The notes beneath the pieces are model-generated. The model saw only the letters and a list, made by a program, of their open reading frames with translations. It was not told the origin of the DNA and made no database searches. From the NCBI RefSeq assembly GCF_036227225.1, contig NZ_CP109444.1, positions 1,054,001-1,118,000 on the forward strand: a DNA stretch of 64,000 nucleotides, written 5' to 3'. Each line of letters begins with the position of its first letter. Within the stretch, counting starts at the first letter, position 1. This DNA comes from Streptomyces sp. NBC_01478 (lineage in GTDB: Bacteria; Actinomycetota; Actinomycetes; Streptomycetales; Streptomycetaceae). The position numbers were made by a program, and so were the translations under genes. Shown here piece by piece: positions 8,759 to 17,038 of the stretch.

Positions 8759-9520
8759 GTGCCGGACTTCTCCAGCAGACCAGGTGTCGCGTTCGTGGCG
8801 GGCGGCTCGGGCGGGATCGGGGCGGCGGTCGTCCGGCTCCTCGCCGAGCGCGGCAGTGACGTCGTGTTCACCTACCGGGCCAACCAGGAGGCGGCGGACG
8901 CGATCACCGCCGAGGTCACCAAGCTGGGCCGCCAAGTCCGCTCGATACGGCTGGACTTGACCGACGAGGCCGCCACGGCCGAGGCCTTGTCCGAGACGGG
9001 CCTCGGCATCCACACCCTCGTGTACGCGGCGGGTCCGCACGTACCGATGCGGCATCTGAGCAAGGTGTCACCGAGCGAGTACCGTGCCCAACTCGAGGGC
9101 GACGCCGTGGCGTTCTTCAATCTGGTGCATCCCGCGCTGCCGTTGCTGCGCGAGAGCCGGGGCAACATCGTCGCCGTGACGACCGTCGCCACCCGCCGTT
9201 TCCCGGTACGGGACGGGCTGTCGTCGGGTGCGAAGGGCGCGGTCGAGGCGGTCGCCCGGGCGCTGGCCGCCGAGGAGGGCCGGTACGGCGTCCGCGTGAA
9301 CTGCGTGGCGCCCGGCATGCTCAACGACGGTATCGCCGGCCGTCTGATCAGCTCCGGCGAGCTGGACGAGGCCGCGCTCGCCGTCACCCGGCGCAACATT
9401 CCGATGCGCCGCTTCGGCGATGCGACCGATATCGCGGAGGCGGTCGCGTTCCTCGCGTCGGACCGGGCCGGGTTCATCACCGGGCAGGCGTTGGGAGTCG
9501 ACGGCGGGTACAGCGTGTAG
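8759..9520 (+). CDS. Short-chain dehydrogenase fold protein lacking the catalytic Tyr
   Basis: Rossmann-fold SDR of 253 residues with the nucleotide loop GGSGGIG (about residues 15-21) and the C-terminal GFITGQALGVDGGYSV. The catalytic YxxxK reads SSGAK here: Lys159 is kept but the Tyr position is Ser155, and the usual Ser is Thr142. The NAG motif is also changed (AAGP). It may bind NAD(P) without normal redox catalysis, or use another acid. GTG 8759 follows ten bases after the dehydrogenase stop; last gene of the plus-strand operon. Confidence 0.85.
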   Translation: MPDFSSRPGVAFVAGGSGGIGAAVVRLLAERGSDVVFTYRANQEAADAITAEVTKLGRQVRSIRLDLTDEAATAEALSETGLGIHTLVYAAGPHVPMRHLSKVSPSEYRAQLEGDAVAFFNLVHPALPLLRESRGNIVAVTTVATRRFPVRDGLSSGAKGAVEAVARALAAEEGRYGVRVNCVAPGMLNDGIAGRLISSGELDEAALAVTRRNIPMRRFGDATDIAEAVAFLASDRAGFITGQALGVDGGYSV

Positions 9521-9521
9521 G

Positions 9522-10772
9522 TCAGTGCGGTGTGATCCGGCGACCCGACACGTAGGCGGCGCGGACCAGTTGCCCGGACAGGACGCGGAGGGCCTCGCGC
9601 AGCGGTACGTGGAGCAGGCACAGGTCGGCGACCGCGCCGACACTCAACCGCCGTGTCCGGGCAGGGTGTTGGGGTTCCCCGGTGAACAGCCGTAGCGCCG
9701 CGGCGGGTTCGAGTCGTTCGCCCTCTTCCCGCTCGGTGGCCGCCCGCATGACCGCCCAGGGGTCCGGGGTGCCGTACGGCGCGTCGGTGCCGGCGGCGAG
9801 CGGAACGCCCGCCTCGGCCAGGCTCCGGCAGCGGTAGAGGTGCGGGCGGTCGTCGGCGTCCACGTCCGTGGCGTACGCGTCGCCCCGCTCGACCGGGAAG
9901 TGGGGCTGGGTCACGACCGTCACCCCGAGCCGTCGTATCCATGGGATCGTCTCGGCCGGGATCACCGACCCGTGCTCGATCCGGTCGCCGTCGGCCGGTC
10001 GCGCCTCGTCCAGGGCGAGCAGCGTCACCAGCAACTGCACCCGGGTCACACAGTGCACGGCGACCGGCCGGGGCCTGATCTCCCTCATGGTGCGGGCGAG
10101 TTGGGCGGGTGTGGGAAGGGTCGGATCGTCGAGCATCAGCTTCACGGGCGCGTCGACGCCCATCACCAGGAGCCGTTGCGGCAGGACCGACAGCATCTGG
10201 GTGAGCCCGCTCGCAGGGTGTGGGTCGGCGTTGGTGAACCCCGTGACGCCGAGCGCCGCCGCCCGTCGCCCCACCCCCTCCAGATCCAGCCGCACGGGCG
10301 GCACGAACCCGCGCAGCCGCTCGTCCTCGCGCCAGAACCGCCCGTCGCCGTCGAGCCCGACCGCCCACAGCGCGGCACTGTTCCACACCCACAGCGCACC
10401 GGTGCGGTGCTGCACACGCACCGGCCGATCCGGCGCGAGGGCGTCCAGTGCCCACCGGTCCAACTCCCCCGCGACGCTCTCGTGATAGCCGACGGCCCGC
10501 ACCCATTCACCCGGCGGCCCACTCGCCAGGGCCGCCGCAAGCGCCGTACGGTCGCGGACCTCCGTCGGCCCGACCCGCACGGAGACGGCATCGGCGGCCA
10601 GCGCCGCGAGATGTACGTGATGATCGTGCAGGCCCGGCAGCAACGCACCGCCCCGACCGTCCACGTCACCCGGCCCCGTCAGCCCCGGCCCGATCTCGGC
10701 GATCCGCCCGCCGTCGATCCGTACGTCCACCGCCGCCGCGTGGCCCTCGACCTCGACGTTCCTGATCAGCAC
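9522..10772 (-). CDS. Amidohydrolase family protein (YtcJ-like, amidohydrolase 3)
   Basis: Metal-dependent hydrolase of 416 residues with the TIM-barrel metal set visible: HDHHVH after strand one, Lys in PVKLMLDD, His in VAVHCVTR, His in DRIEHGS and Asp in GTDAPYG. The small beta-sandwich domain is split between the N terminus (MLIRNVEVEG) and the C terminus (VGAVADLCLL). The family cleaves C-N bonds of amides or cyclic amides; the substrate is unknown. GTG 10772 overlaps the stop of the upstream CoA-transferase by seven bases, so they are co-transcribed. Its stop is one base from the convergent SDR stop. Confidence 0.88.
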   Translation of the reverse strand: MLIRNVEVEGHAAAVDVRIDGGRIAEIGPGLTGPGDVDGRGGALLPGLHDHHVHLAALAADAVSVRVGPTEVRDRTALAAALASGPPGEWVRAVGYHESVAGELDRWALDALAPDRPVRVQHRTGALWVWNSAALWAVGLDGDGRFWREDERLRGFVPPVRLDLEGVGRRAAALGVTGFTNADPHPASGLTQMLSVLPQRLLVMGVDAPVKLMLDDPTLPTPAQLARTMREIRPRPVAVHCVTRVQLLVTLLALDEARPADGDRIEHGSVIPAETIPWIRRLGVTVVTQPHFPVERGDAYATDVDADDRPHLYRCRSLAEAGVPLAAGTDAPYGTPDPWAVMRAATEREEGERLEPAAALRLFTGEPQHPARTRRLSVGAVADLCLLHVPLREALRVLSGQLVRAAYVSGRRITPH

Positions 10773-11800
10773 GGCGGATGGACCGGCGTTCGTGAGTCCG
10801 CGAGCGTCGCGGCGCAGGCCGCCATGGAGACGCAGAGCAGTTCTCCGCCTCCGGCGGCGAGGGAACGGGCCGCGGCGTGGGCGGCGAACACGCCGGTGAC
10901 GGGATCGGCGAGCGCGTCTCCGAGGAAGACCGGGTCACCGTTCGGGTCGACTCCGGTCAGACCGCCGGCCACGGCAGCGTCGTCTCCGAAAGCGATACGG
11001 TCGCTCTCGCGTCCGTATCCGGTGATGCCGACCCATACCCGGCCGGGGCGGGCGGCGAAGAACTCCTCGGCGCGGAGACCGAGCCGACGCAGTGCGCGTG
11101 GCCGTGACGCCTCGATGACGACGTCGGCCTCGGCGACGATCTCGTCCAGCGCGCCGGGGGCGAAATCCACGACCCGGCTCTCGTGCTCGTCGTGCAGCCA
11201 GCGGTAGAAGGCGGGCGTCCCGAAGCGCGCCCCATCGGGTCGTGTCGCACTCTCCACCTTCAACACCCGCGCGCCCGCCAGCCCGAGCAGCCGCGCGCAC
11301 AGGGGTCCCGCCCAGAGCGCGGAGAAGTCGACGATCCGTAGGCCCGCCATCGCGCGGGGGGCACGCCGTTCACCCCATCGCTCGGCGCGGACCGCAGGCC
11401 GTACTCCCTGAGCCGATCCCGCTGACGCGGCCGCGATGCCGAGCAACTGCGCGGACTCGACGGCTTCGGCCGCTGCGACCCGTGGCAGCGCCATGCGCAG
11501 GCCTCCGGCCTCGTCCGGCGAGCCGAGAAGGGCCAGCAGTGCGGGTACGGCGGCCAGGTCGTCGGGGCGGGCCAGGTTCACGGCGGCCCAGCCGTCGGCG
11601 GCTCGCAGGAGGTGACAGGAGCCGTTGGCGGATGTCCTTCCCGGGCGTTCCATGCCTGCGAGTTGGGCCCGTAGGAACAGGACGGTCGGCAGGTCGACCG
11701 GCACACCCGTCAGGTCCGTGAACGAGCGGGCGATGTCGGCAAGAGGGGACAGGAACGGCTCGACAGAGTCCATCCAGGCACGGAGAGCGTGATTCTCCAT
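10766..11800 (-). CDS. Family III CoA-transferase-like protein with permuted-looking layout
   Basis: Of 344 residues, about 150-344 form the CaiB-type core: MAGLRIVDFSALWAGPLCARLL, ARVLKVESATRPDG and a candidate catalytic Asp299 in LADPVTG. Classical members carry some 200 residues after this Asp; here only 45 follow. The N-terminal part (HLLRAADGWAAVNLARPDD, around 63-81) resembles the segment that normally comes after the core, as if permuted. ATG 11800 is chosen because the upstream extension would need TTG. Transferase activity is inferred. It sits head-to-head with the crotonase at 11878. Confidence 0.78.
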   Translation of the reverse strand: MENHALRAWMDSVEPFLSPLADIARSFTDLTGVPVDLPTVLFLRAQLAGMERPGRTSANGSCHLLRAADGWAAVNLARPDDLAAVPALLALLGSPDEAGGLRMALPRVAAAEAVESAQLLGIAAASAGSAQGVRPAVRAERWGERRAPRAMAGLRIVDFSALWAGPLCARLLGLAGARVLKVESATRPDGARFGTPAFYRWLHDEHESRVVDFAPGALDEIVAEADVVIEASRPRALRRLGLRAEEFFAARPGRVWVGITGYGRESDRIAFGDDAAVAGGLTGVDPNGDPVFLGDALADPVTGVFAAHAAARSLAAGGGELLCVSMAACAATLADSRTPVHPPC

Positions 11801-11877
11801 GAGCCGAACCCCCTTCTCTCCCAAGGCGATCTCAAATTACACTCCGGTCGACACCTGGAGGGAGATCGGAGATCGCT

Positions 11878-12852
11878 GTGGAGTCGCCCTTCGTGATCGT
11901 CGACCTCGACCGTGCCACCGTGCAGGAGACGGAAGCCCATGACCGGGACCGCGTTGTGGTCGGTGTGGCAGCGGAACCCGGGGACGCGGTCGAGGGATGC
12001 GACATCCTGCTCACCGGTGTTCCCGATCCGCCCCGACCCTGGGTGGGGTGTGCGGATCCGCAGGCCACGGCCCGGCAGTTGAGTGGGATCGTCGAGAGCC
12101 GGCCCGCCGCTGCCGTCGCGCTGGTGCAGGTGCTGCGGATGGGCGGCAGCCTCTCGATCCCCGACAGGCTGATTCTCGAATCCCTCGCGTACTCCACGCT
12201 TCAGGGCGGAACCGCCTTCCGGTCCTGGCTGGCCGCCGCGCCCCGGCGTACACCCCGCCCCGCCGAGACTCCCGTACGGCTCGACCGTGACGGTCCCCGG
12301 CTGTCCGTCACGCTGGACCGGCCCTGGGTGCGCAACGCGTTCGACGCGGCGACGCGGGACGCCCTGTGCGAGGCGCTTCAGGTGGCCGTGGCCGACCCGT
12401 CGATCAGCCGTGTCGGCCTGTACGGCAACGGTCCCGCCTTCTGCAGCGGCGGTGACCTCGCCGAGTTCGGTACGTCGCGCGATCCGGCGCAGGCCCACCT
12501 GGTGCGGGTTCATCGCAGTCCGGGCGCGCTGCTGCACCGTTGCGCTCCCCGGGTGACCGCGTATCTGCACGGTGCGTGTGTCGGCGCGGGGATCGAGCTC
12601 GCGGCCTTCGCGGGACGGGTGGTCGCCGCGCCGGACACGGCGATCCGGTTGCCGGAGATCGGGATGGGGCTGATTCCGGGCGCGGGCGGTACGGCGAGCA
12701 TCCCGGTCCGGGTCGGCCGGGAGCGGACGGCGTATCTCGCCCTGTCCGAGCTGGAGTTGACCGCCGGGGAGGCACTGCGCTGGGGGCTCGTCGACGAGAT
12801 CGGCGACGTGGAGGACACGACCGCCGACCCTGAGGAGGCGGTCCGCTCCTGA
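11878..12852 (+). CDS. Enoyl-CoA hydratase with about 130-residue N-terminal extension
   Basis: Of 324 residues, 133-324 are a crotonase domain with both hydratase glutamates intact: Glu240 in GAGIELAAF and Glu260 in RLPEIGMGLIPGAGG. The oxyanion-hole motif is GPAFCSGGD. This makes it one of two enzymes in the window expected to be genuine hydratases. Residues 1-130 are extra to the usual 260-residue enzyme and I do not recognise them. The GTG start is preceded by GGAGGGAGATCGGAG. It is divergent from the CoA-transferase, with 77 bases between starts. Confidence 0.85.
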   Translation: MESPFVIVDLDRATVQETEAHDRDRVVVGVAAEPGDAVEGCDILLTGVPDPPRPWVGCADPQATARQLSGIVESRPAAAVALVQVLRMGGSLSIPDRLILESLAYSTLQGGTAFRSWLAAAPRRTPRPAETPVRLDRDGPRLSVTLDRPWVRNAFDAATRDALCEALQVAVADPSISRVGLYGNGPAFCSGGDLAEFGTSRDPAQAHLVRVHRSPGALLHRCAPRVTAYLHGACVGAGIELAAFAGRVVAAPDTAIRLPEIGMGLIPGAGGTASIPVRVGRERTAYLALSELELTAGEALRWGLVDEIGDVEDTTADPEEAVRS

Positions 12853-12910
12853 GCTTCACTCCGGTGTCTCCGCCAGCCACAGGGGTGGCCGTCGGGACAC
12901 CGGAGTTCGG

Positions 12911-13639
12911 TCATTTCCCGGTCCACACCGGGCTGCGGCGTTCGGCGAAGGCCCGTGCGCCCTCCGCCGCGTCGGCGCTCCTGAACACCGACTCGACCTC
13001 TCCCGGTTCGGCCCAACGGCGTTCTCGCATCAGCTTTTTGGTCATCGCGACGCCGAGAGGGCCGTTCTCGGCGATGCGTCCGGCCAGGGTCAGCGCCTCC
13101 TCCAGCACCTTCTCGGCCGGTACGGCTCGGTTCACCAGGCCGAACTGCTTGGCCTCCGTCGCGCTGACGAGGTCGCCGGTCAGGCCCATCTCCAGGGCGA
13201 CGGCCAGCGGTACCCGGTCGGCGAGGGTCGTACCGCCTCCGGCCGCGAACAGTCCCCGCTTCACCTCCGCGATCCCCAGCTTGGCGTCCTCGGCCGCTAC
13301 GACCAGGTCGCAGGCCAGGGCGAGTTCGAAGCCGCCGGCGAGTGCCGAGCCGTTGAGGGCGGCGATCACCGGGGTGGCGATGCCCTCGCGGAAGAACCAC
13401 ACCAGGCCGTCGAACTTGCCGCCGCCCTTCGCGAACGCCTTCAGATCCATGCCGGAGCAGAAGACCGTTCCGGCGCCCGTGAGCACGATCGCCCGGACCG
13501 CCGGGTCGGCGTCCGCCTCCCGCAGCACAGTTGACAGTTCCTCAATCAGCTCCGGATTGAGGGCGTTTCGGGCCTCCGGGCGGTTCAGGGTCGCCACGAG
13601 GACGGCACCGACCCGCTCCGTCAGGACCAGGTCGCTCAT
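12911..13639 (-). CDS. Enoyl-CoA hydratase
   Basis: Compact crotonase of 242 residues with both catalytic glutamates in place, Glu105 (AGGFELALACD) and Glu125 (GIAEVKRGL), twenty residues apart as in the rat enzyme. TVFCSGMDLKAF provides the oxyanion hole. It should hydrate trans-2-enoyl-CoA reversibly. ATG 13639 overlaps the amidohydrolase stop (ATGA), making it the last gene of the minus-strand operon that begins with the Liv-type permease at 19133. Confidence 0.92.
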   Translation of the reverse strand: MSDLVLTERVGAVLVATLNRPEARNALNPELIEELSTVLREADADPAVRAIVLTGAGTVFCSGMDLKAFAKGGGKFDGLVWFFREGIATPVIAALNGSALAGGFELALACDLVVAAEDAKLGIAEVKRGLFAAGGGTTLADRVPLAVALEMGLTGDLVSATEAKQFGLVNRAVPAEKVLEEALTLAGRIAENGPLGVAMTKKLMRERRWAEPGEVESVFRSADAAEGARAFAERRSPVWTGK

Positions 13640-14934
13640 CGGGCCGCCGCCGCCACGGCCGCCCGGGCCTTGGAGCGGAACGCCTCCAACTTCTCTGCGG
13701 GCTCGATGAGTTGGTGACTGCGGGAGCGGGTGGAGACGTCGTGGCCCTCGGCCGCCTTGCGCAGTGCGCCCACGGTGGCCTGTTCGCGCGGGATGTGCGC
13801 GAAGGGGTCGAAGGAGTACCAGCGCATCGCGTTCTCGAAGGTGATCTTCCGGGTGTCCTCGTCGGGGACGTCACAGTTCGACAGCACGTCGTGCAGTTGC
13901 TCGGGGGCGTCCGGCCACAGCGAGTCGCTGTGCGGGTAGTCGCCTTCCCAGCAGATGTTGTCGATGCCGATGTCGTGGCGCAGTCGTACACCCAGTTTGT
14001 CGGTGATGAAGCAGGTCAGGAAGTGCTCGCGGAAGACCTCGGAGGGCAGCTTGCCGCCGAAGTCCTGGAGGGTCCAGGTGGAGTGCATCTCGAAGGTGCG
14101 GTCGAGGCGCTCCAGGAAGTACGGGATCCAGCCCGTTCCGCCTTCCGAGAGGGCGATCTTCAGATTCGGGAACTGCTTGATCGGGGGCGACCAGAGCAGG
14201 TCTGCGGCGGCGGAGACGATGTTCATCGGCTGGAGCGTGATCATCACGTCGGGCGGCGAGTCGGCGGCCGGCACGGCGAGCCTGCCGGAGGAGCCGATGT
14301 GCACCGACATGACGGTGTCCGTGTCGGACAGCGCGTGCCACAGCGGGTTCCAGTACGGGTCGTGGAAGCTCGGGTAGCCGAGGACGGCGGGGTTCTCGGT
14401 GAAGGTGAGCGAGTGAACGCCCTTCTCGGCGACCCGGCGCACCTCCGCCGCGCACAACTCCGCGTCCCAGATGGCGGGCAGCGCCATCGGGATGAAACGG
14501 CCCGGGTAGGCGGCGCACCACTCGTCGATGTGCCAGTCGTTGTAGGCCCGGACGAGCGCGAGGGAGAAGTCCGTGTCCTCGGTGGCGAAGAGCCGGGCCG
14601 AGAAGCCGGGGAAGGACGGGAAGTTCATCTGGGCGAGGATGCCGCCCGCGTTCATGTCCTTGATGCGCTCGTGCACGTCGTAACAGCCGGGGCGGATCTC
14701 GTCGAGGCCCTGGGGTTCGACGCCGTACTCCTCCTTGGGCCGGCCGGCCACCGCGTTGAGCGCGGAGTTGGTGATGGTCGCGCCGCCGAACTGCCATACG
14801 TCGGTTCCGTCGTCCCGGTGAACCAGTTGGGGCGCTTCCTTCTTGTAGCGCTCGGGGAGGTGGTTCACGAACATGTCGGGGGGTTCGATGATGTGGTCGT
14901 CGACGCTGATGAGGATGAGGTCGTCGCGGTCCAT
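13636..14934 (-). CDS. Amidohydrolase family 2 protein
   Basis: TIM-barrel amidohydrolase of 432 residues in the aminocarboxymuconate-semialdehyde-decarboxylase/amidohydrolase-2 group. The N terminus SVDDHIIEPPDMF gives the early D-x-H, followed by SVHIGSSG, NLKIALSEGGTGWIPYFLERLD and WEGDYPHSDS, the usual metal-site segments. Family members hydrolyse ring or amide bonds or decarboxylate; the substrate is unknown. A second member lies at 34612-35790 with closely matching motifs, and both sit in operons headed by the GAGAAT-type operator. Confidence 0.88.
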   Translation of the reverse strand: MDRDDLILISVDDHIIEPPDMFVNHLPERYKKEAPQLVHRDDGTDVWQFGGATITNSALNAVAGRPKEEYGVEPQGLDEIRPGCYDVHERIKDMNAGGILAQMNFPSFPGFSARLFATEDTDFSLALVRAYNDWHIDEWCAAYPGRFIPMALPAIWDAELCAAEVRRVAEKGVHSLTFTENPAVLGYPSFHDPYWNPLWHALSDTDTVMSVHIGSSGRLAVPAADSPPDVMITLQPMNIVSAAADLLWSPPIKQFPNLKIALSEGGTGWIPYFLERLDRTFEMHSTWTLQDFGGKLPSEVFREHFLTCFITDKLGVRLRHDIGIDNICWEGDYPHSDSLWPDAPEQLHDVLSNCDVPDEDTRKITFENAMRWYSFDPFAHIPREQATVGALRKAAEGHDVSTRSRSHQLIEPAEKLEAFRSKARAAVAAAAR

Positions 14935-14960
14935 GACGGCTCCTTACGGGGGTGGGTCGG

Positions 14961-15278
14961 TCAGTCGGAGGCGGGCAGCGGCTTGGCCGTCTTCAGGGTC
15001 ATGGGGGCGCCGTCACAGGTCAGTTCGCCCGCGCCGGAGGCGGTGCAGAGCAGTTCGAGCGTCCCGGTGGCGTCGACGTACCGCTTGCCGATGAGGGTGG
15101 CGGTGCCGGCCGGTCCGGGCTTCGCCGGGGGTGCGTCGACCGCCGGGACCAACGGGCTGCCGCCGCAGGCGAGTTGGGACTGCGCGGCGGCGGATGCGCG
15201 GATGACGACCACGCGGGTGCCGCAGACGGTGCTGGCGAGTTGGTCACCGGGGCGCGGCGTCGGTGCCGGTGGGGTCAT
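14961..15278 (-). CDS. Hypothetical small protein
   Basis: No recognised family. The 105-residue product has a Pro-rich start and paired segments VCGTRVVVIRA and LACGGSPLVP, then ELLCTASGAGELTCDGAPM, giving four cysteines that could pair or bind metal. No signal peptide or membrane span is evident. It overlaps the end of the upstream membrane-protein gene by 35 bases, so the two are probably translated together. Its place between transporter ATPase genes and a catabolic amidohydrolase suggests an accessory role, but none can be assigned. Confidence 0.6.
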   Translation of the reverse strand: MTPPAPTPRPGDQLASTVCGTRVVVIRASAAAQSQLACGGSPLVPAVDAPPAKPGPAGTATLIGKRYVDATGTLELLCTASGAGELTCDGAPMTLKTAKPLPASD

Positions 15279-15623
15279 GGCGGAGTTCCCTTTCGAGCAG
15301 GCGGTCGGCGAGGAGTTCCACGTCGTAGGACTGACGCGCCATCCAGTACCGCAGAAAGCCGGTGAGCGAGTACCGCAGGAAGAGCGCGGAGCCGACGACG
15401 CTCCCGGCGACCGCGGCGAGGCCGAGGGTGAGAGCGTCGTTCTGCACCAGCGGGTCGCTGGTGTTGTGCGAGATGAAGTAGGCGCACACGCCGAGGACGA
15501 CGCCGATCGTCATCAGAGCGGCGCCCGCGCGCAGCCAGAGAACGGCCCTTCCGGCGGCCGGGTCCGGGATTTTCAGGACGGTGAGTTCGCGGACGAAGCG
15601 GTCCGCTCGCGTCTCGGTGGACG

Positions 15624-15627
<4 letters not shown>
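15244..15627 (-). CDS. Small integral membrane protein, two predicted helices
   Basis: A 127-residue protein with two hydrophobic spans, roughly residues 28-50 (LRAGAALMTIGVVLGVCAYF) and 65-88 (LTLGLAAVAGSVVGSALFL). Both termini are charged and probably cytoplasmic. No family recognised. ATG 15627 overlaps the LivF stop (ATGA), so it is translationally coupled to the transporter genes and could be an accessory subunit of that transporter. That role is inferred only from position. Confidence 0.7.
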
Positions 15628-16327
<700 letters not shown>

Positions 16328-16331
<4 letters not shown>

Positions 16332-17038
16332 GCGTCCCCCAGGTAGGCGGCGAGAACCGTTTCATCGCTGCGGATCACCTCGGGCGGGCCGACGGCGATG
16401 ATCTTGCCGAGGTCGAGGACGTACACCTCGTCGCACACGGCCATCACGAGGCTCATGTCGTGCTCGACGAGGACGACGGCGGTGCCGTCTCCGGTGAGGG
16501 CACGCAGGAGTTCCGCGAAGCGCTCGGTCTCCTCCGCGTCCTGTCCGGCGGCGGGTTCGTCGAGGAGAAGCACCTTCGGGCGGATCGCGAGGGCCCTGCC
16601 GACCTCGACGAGGCGGCCGACTCCGGTGGGGAGGGCGTCGGGTGAGGTGTCGGCGAGGCCGGTGAGGCCGAGACGGTGCAGGATCTCGGTGACGACCTGG
16701 TCGGCCCGGCGGCGCTCGGGTCCGAGTTCGGCGGCGACGAGCAGGTTGTCGCGCACGCTGAGCCGGCCGAACAGCTCCAGGCGCTGGAAGGTGCGGGCGA
16801 GTCCGTGCCGGGCGCGTGCGGAGGGCCGGGCCCGGGTGACGTCCCGGCCGTCCAGCCGGACCTGCCCGGAGGAGGGTCTGCGCAGTCCGGAGGCGACGTC
16901 GAACAGGGTACTTTTTCCTGCCCCGTTGGGTCCGATGAGCCCGGTGACCCGGCCCGCCTCGGCGGTCAGGGCAACCCCGTCGAGAGCGCGGTTTCCGCCG
17001 AAGGAGACGGTCACTCCACTAACCTGCAGCGATGCCAC
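16328..17038 (-). CDS. livG: ABC transporter ATP-binding protein, LivG type
   Basis: Partner ATPase of the importer, 236 residues from GTG 17038 (VASLQVSGVTVSFGG). Walker A GPNGAGKSTLFD, the GLARTFQRLELFGRLSVRDNLLV stretch typical of LivG and Walker B KVLLLDEPAAGQDAEE are present. The signature motif is degenerate: PTGVGRLVEVGRAL replaces LSxGQ, as in many LivG proteins (usually PYGxQRRLE). A start at ATG 17074 would add 12 unconserved residues and deepen overlap with the permease. It overlaps the permease gene by 20 bases. Confidence 0.93.

Noticed and set aside
8872..10506. Minus-strand open frame of 544 codons spanning the amidohydrolase and SDR
   Set aside because: Low-complexity Arg, Gly and Pro translation in a shadow frame; the real amidohydrolase uses another minus-strand frame.
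11788..11802. Operator-like sequence across the start of the 11800 CoA-transferase gene
   Set aside because: On the minus strand the left half GAGAAT is present but the right half matches poorly, and it lies in coding sequence downstream of the start.
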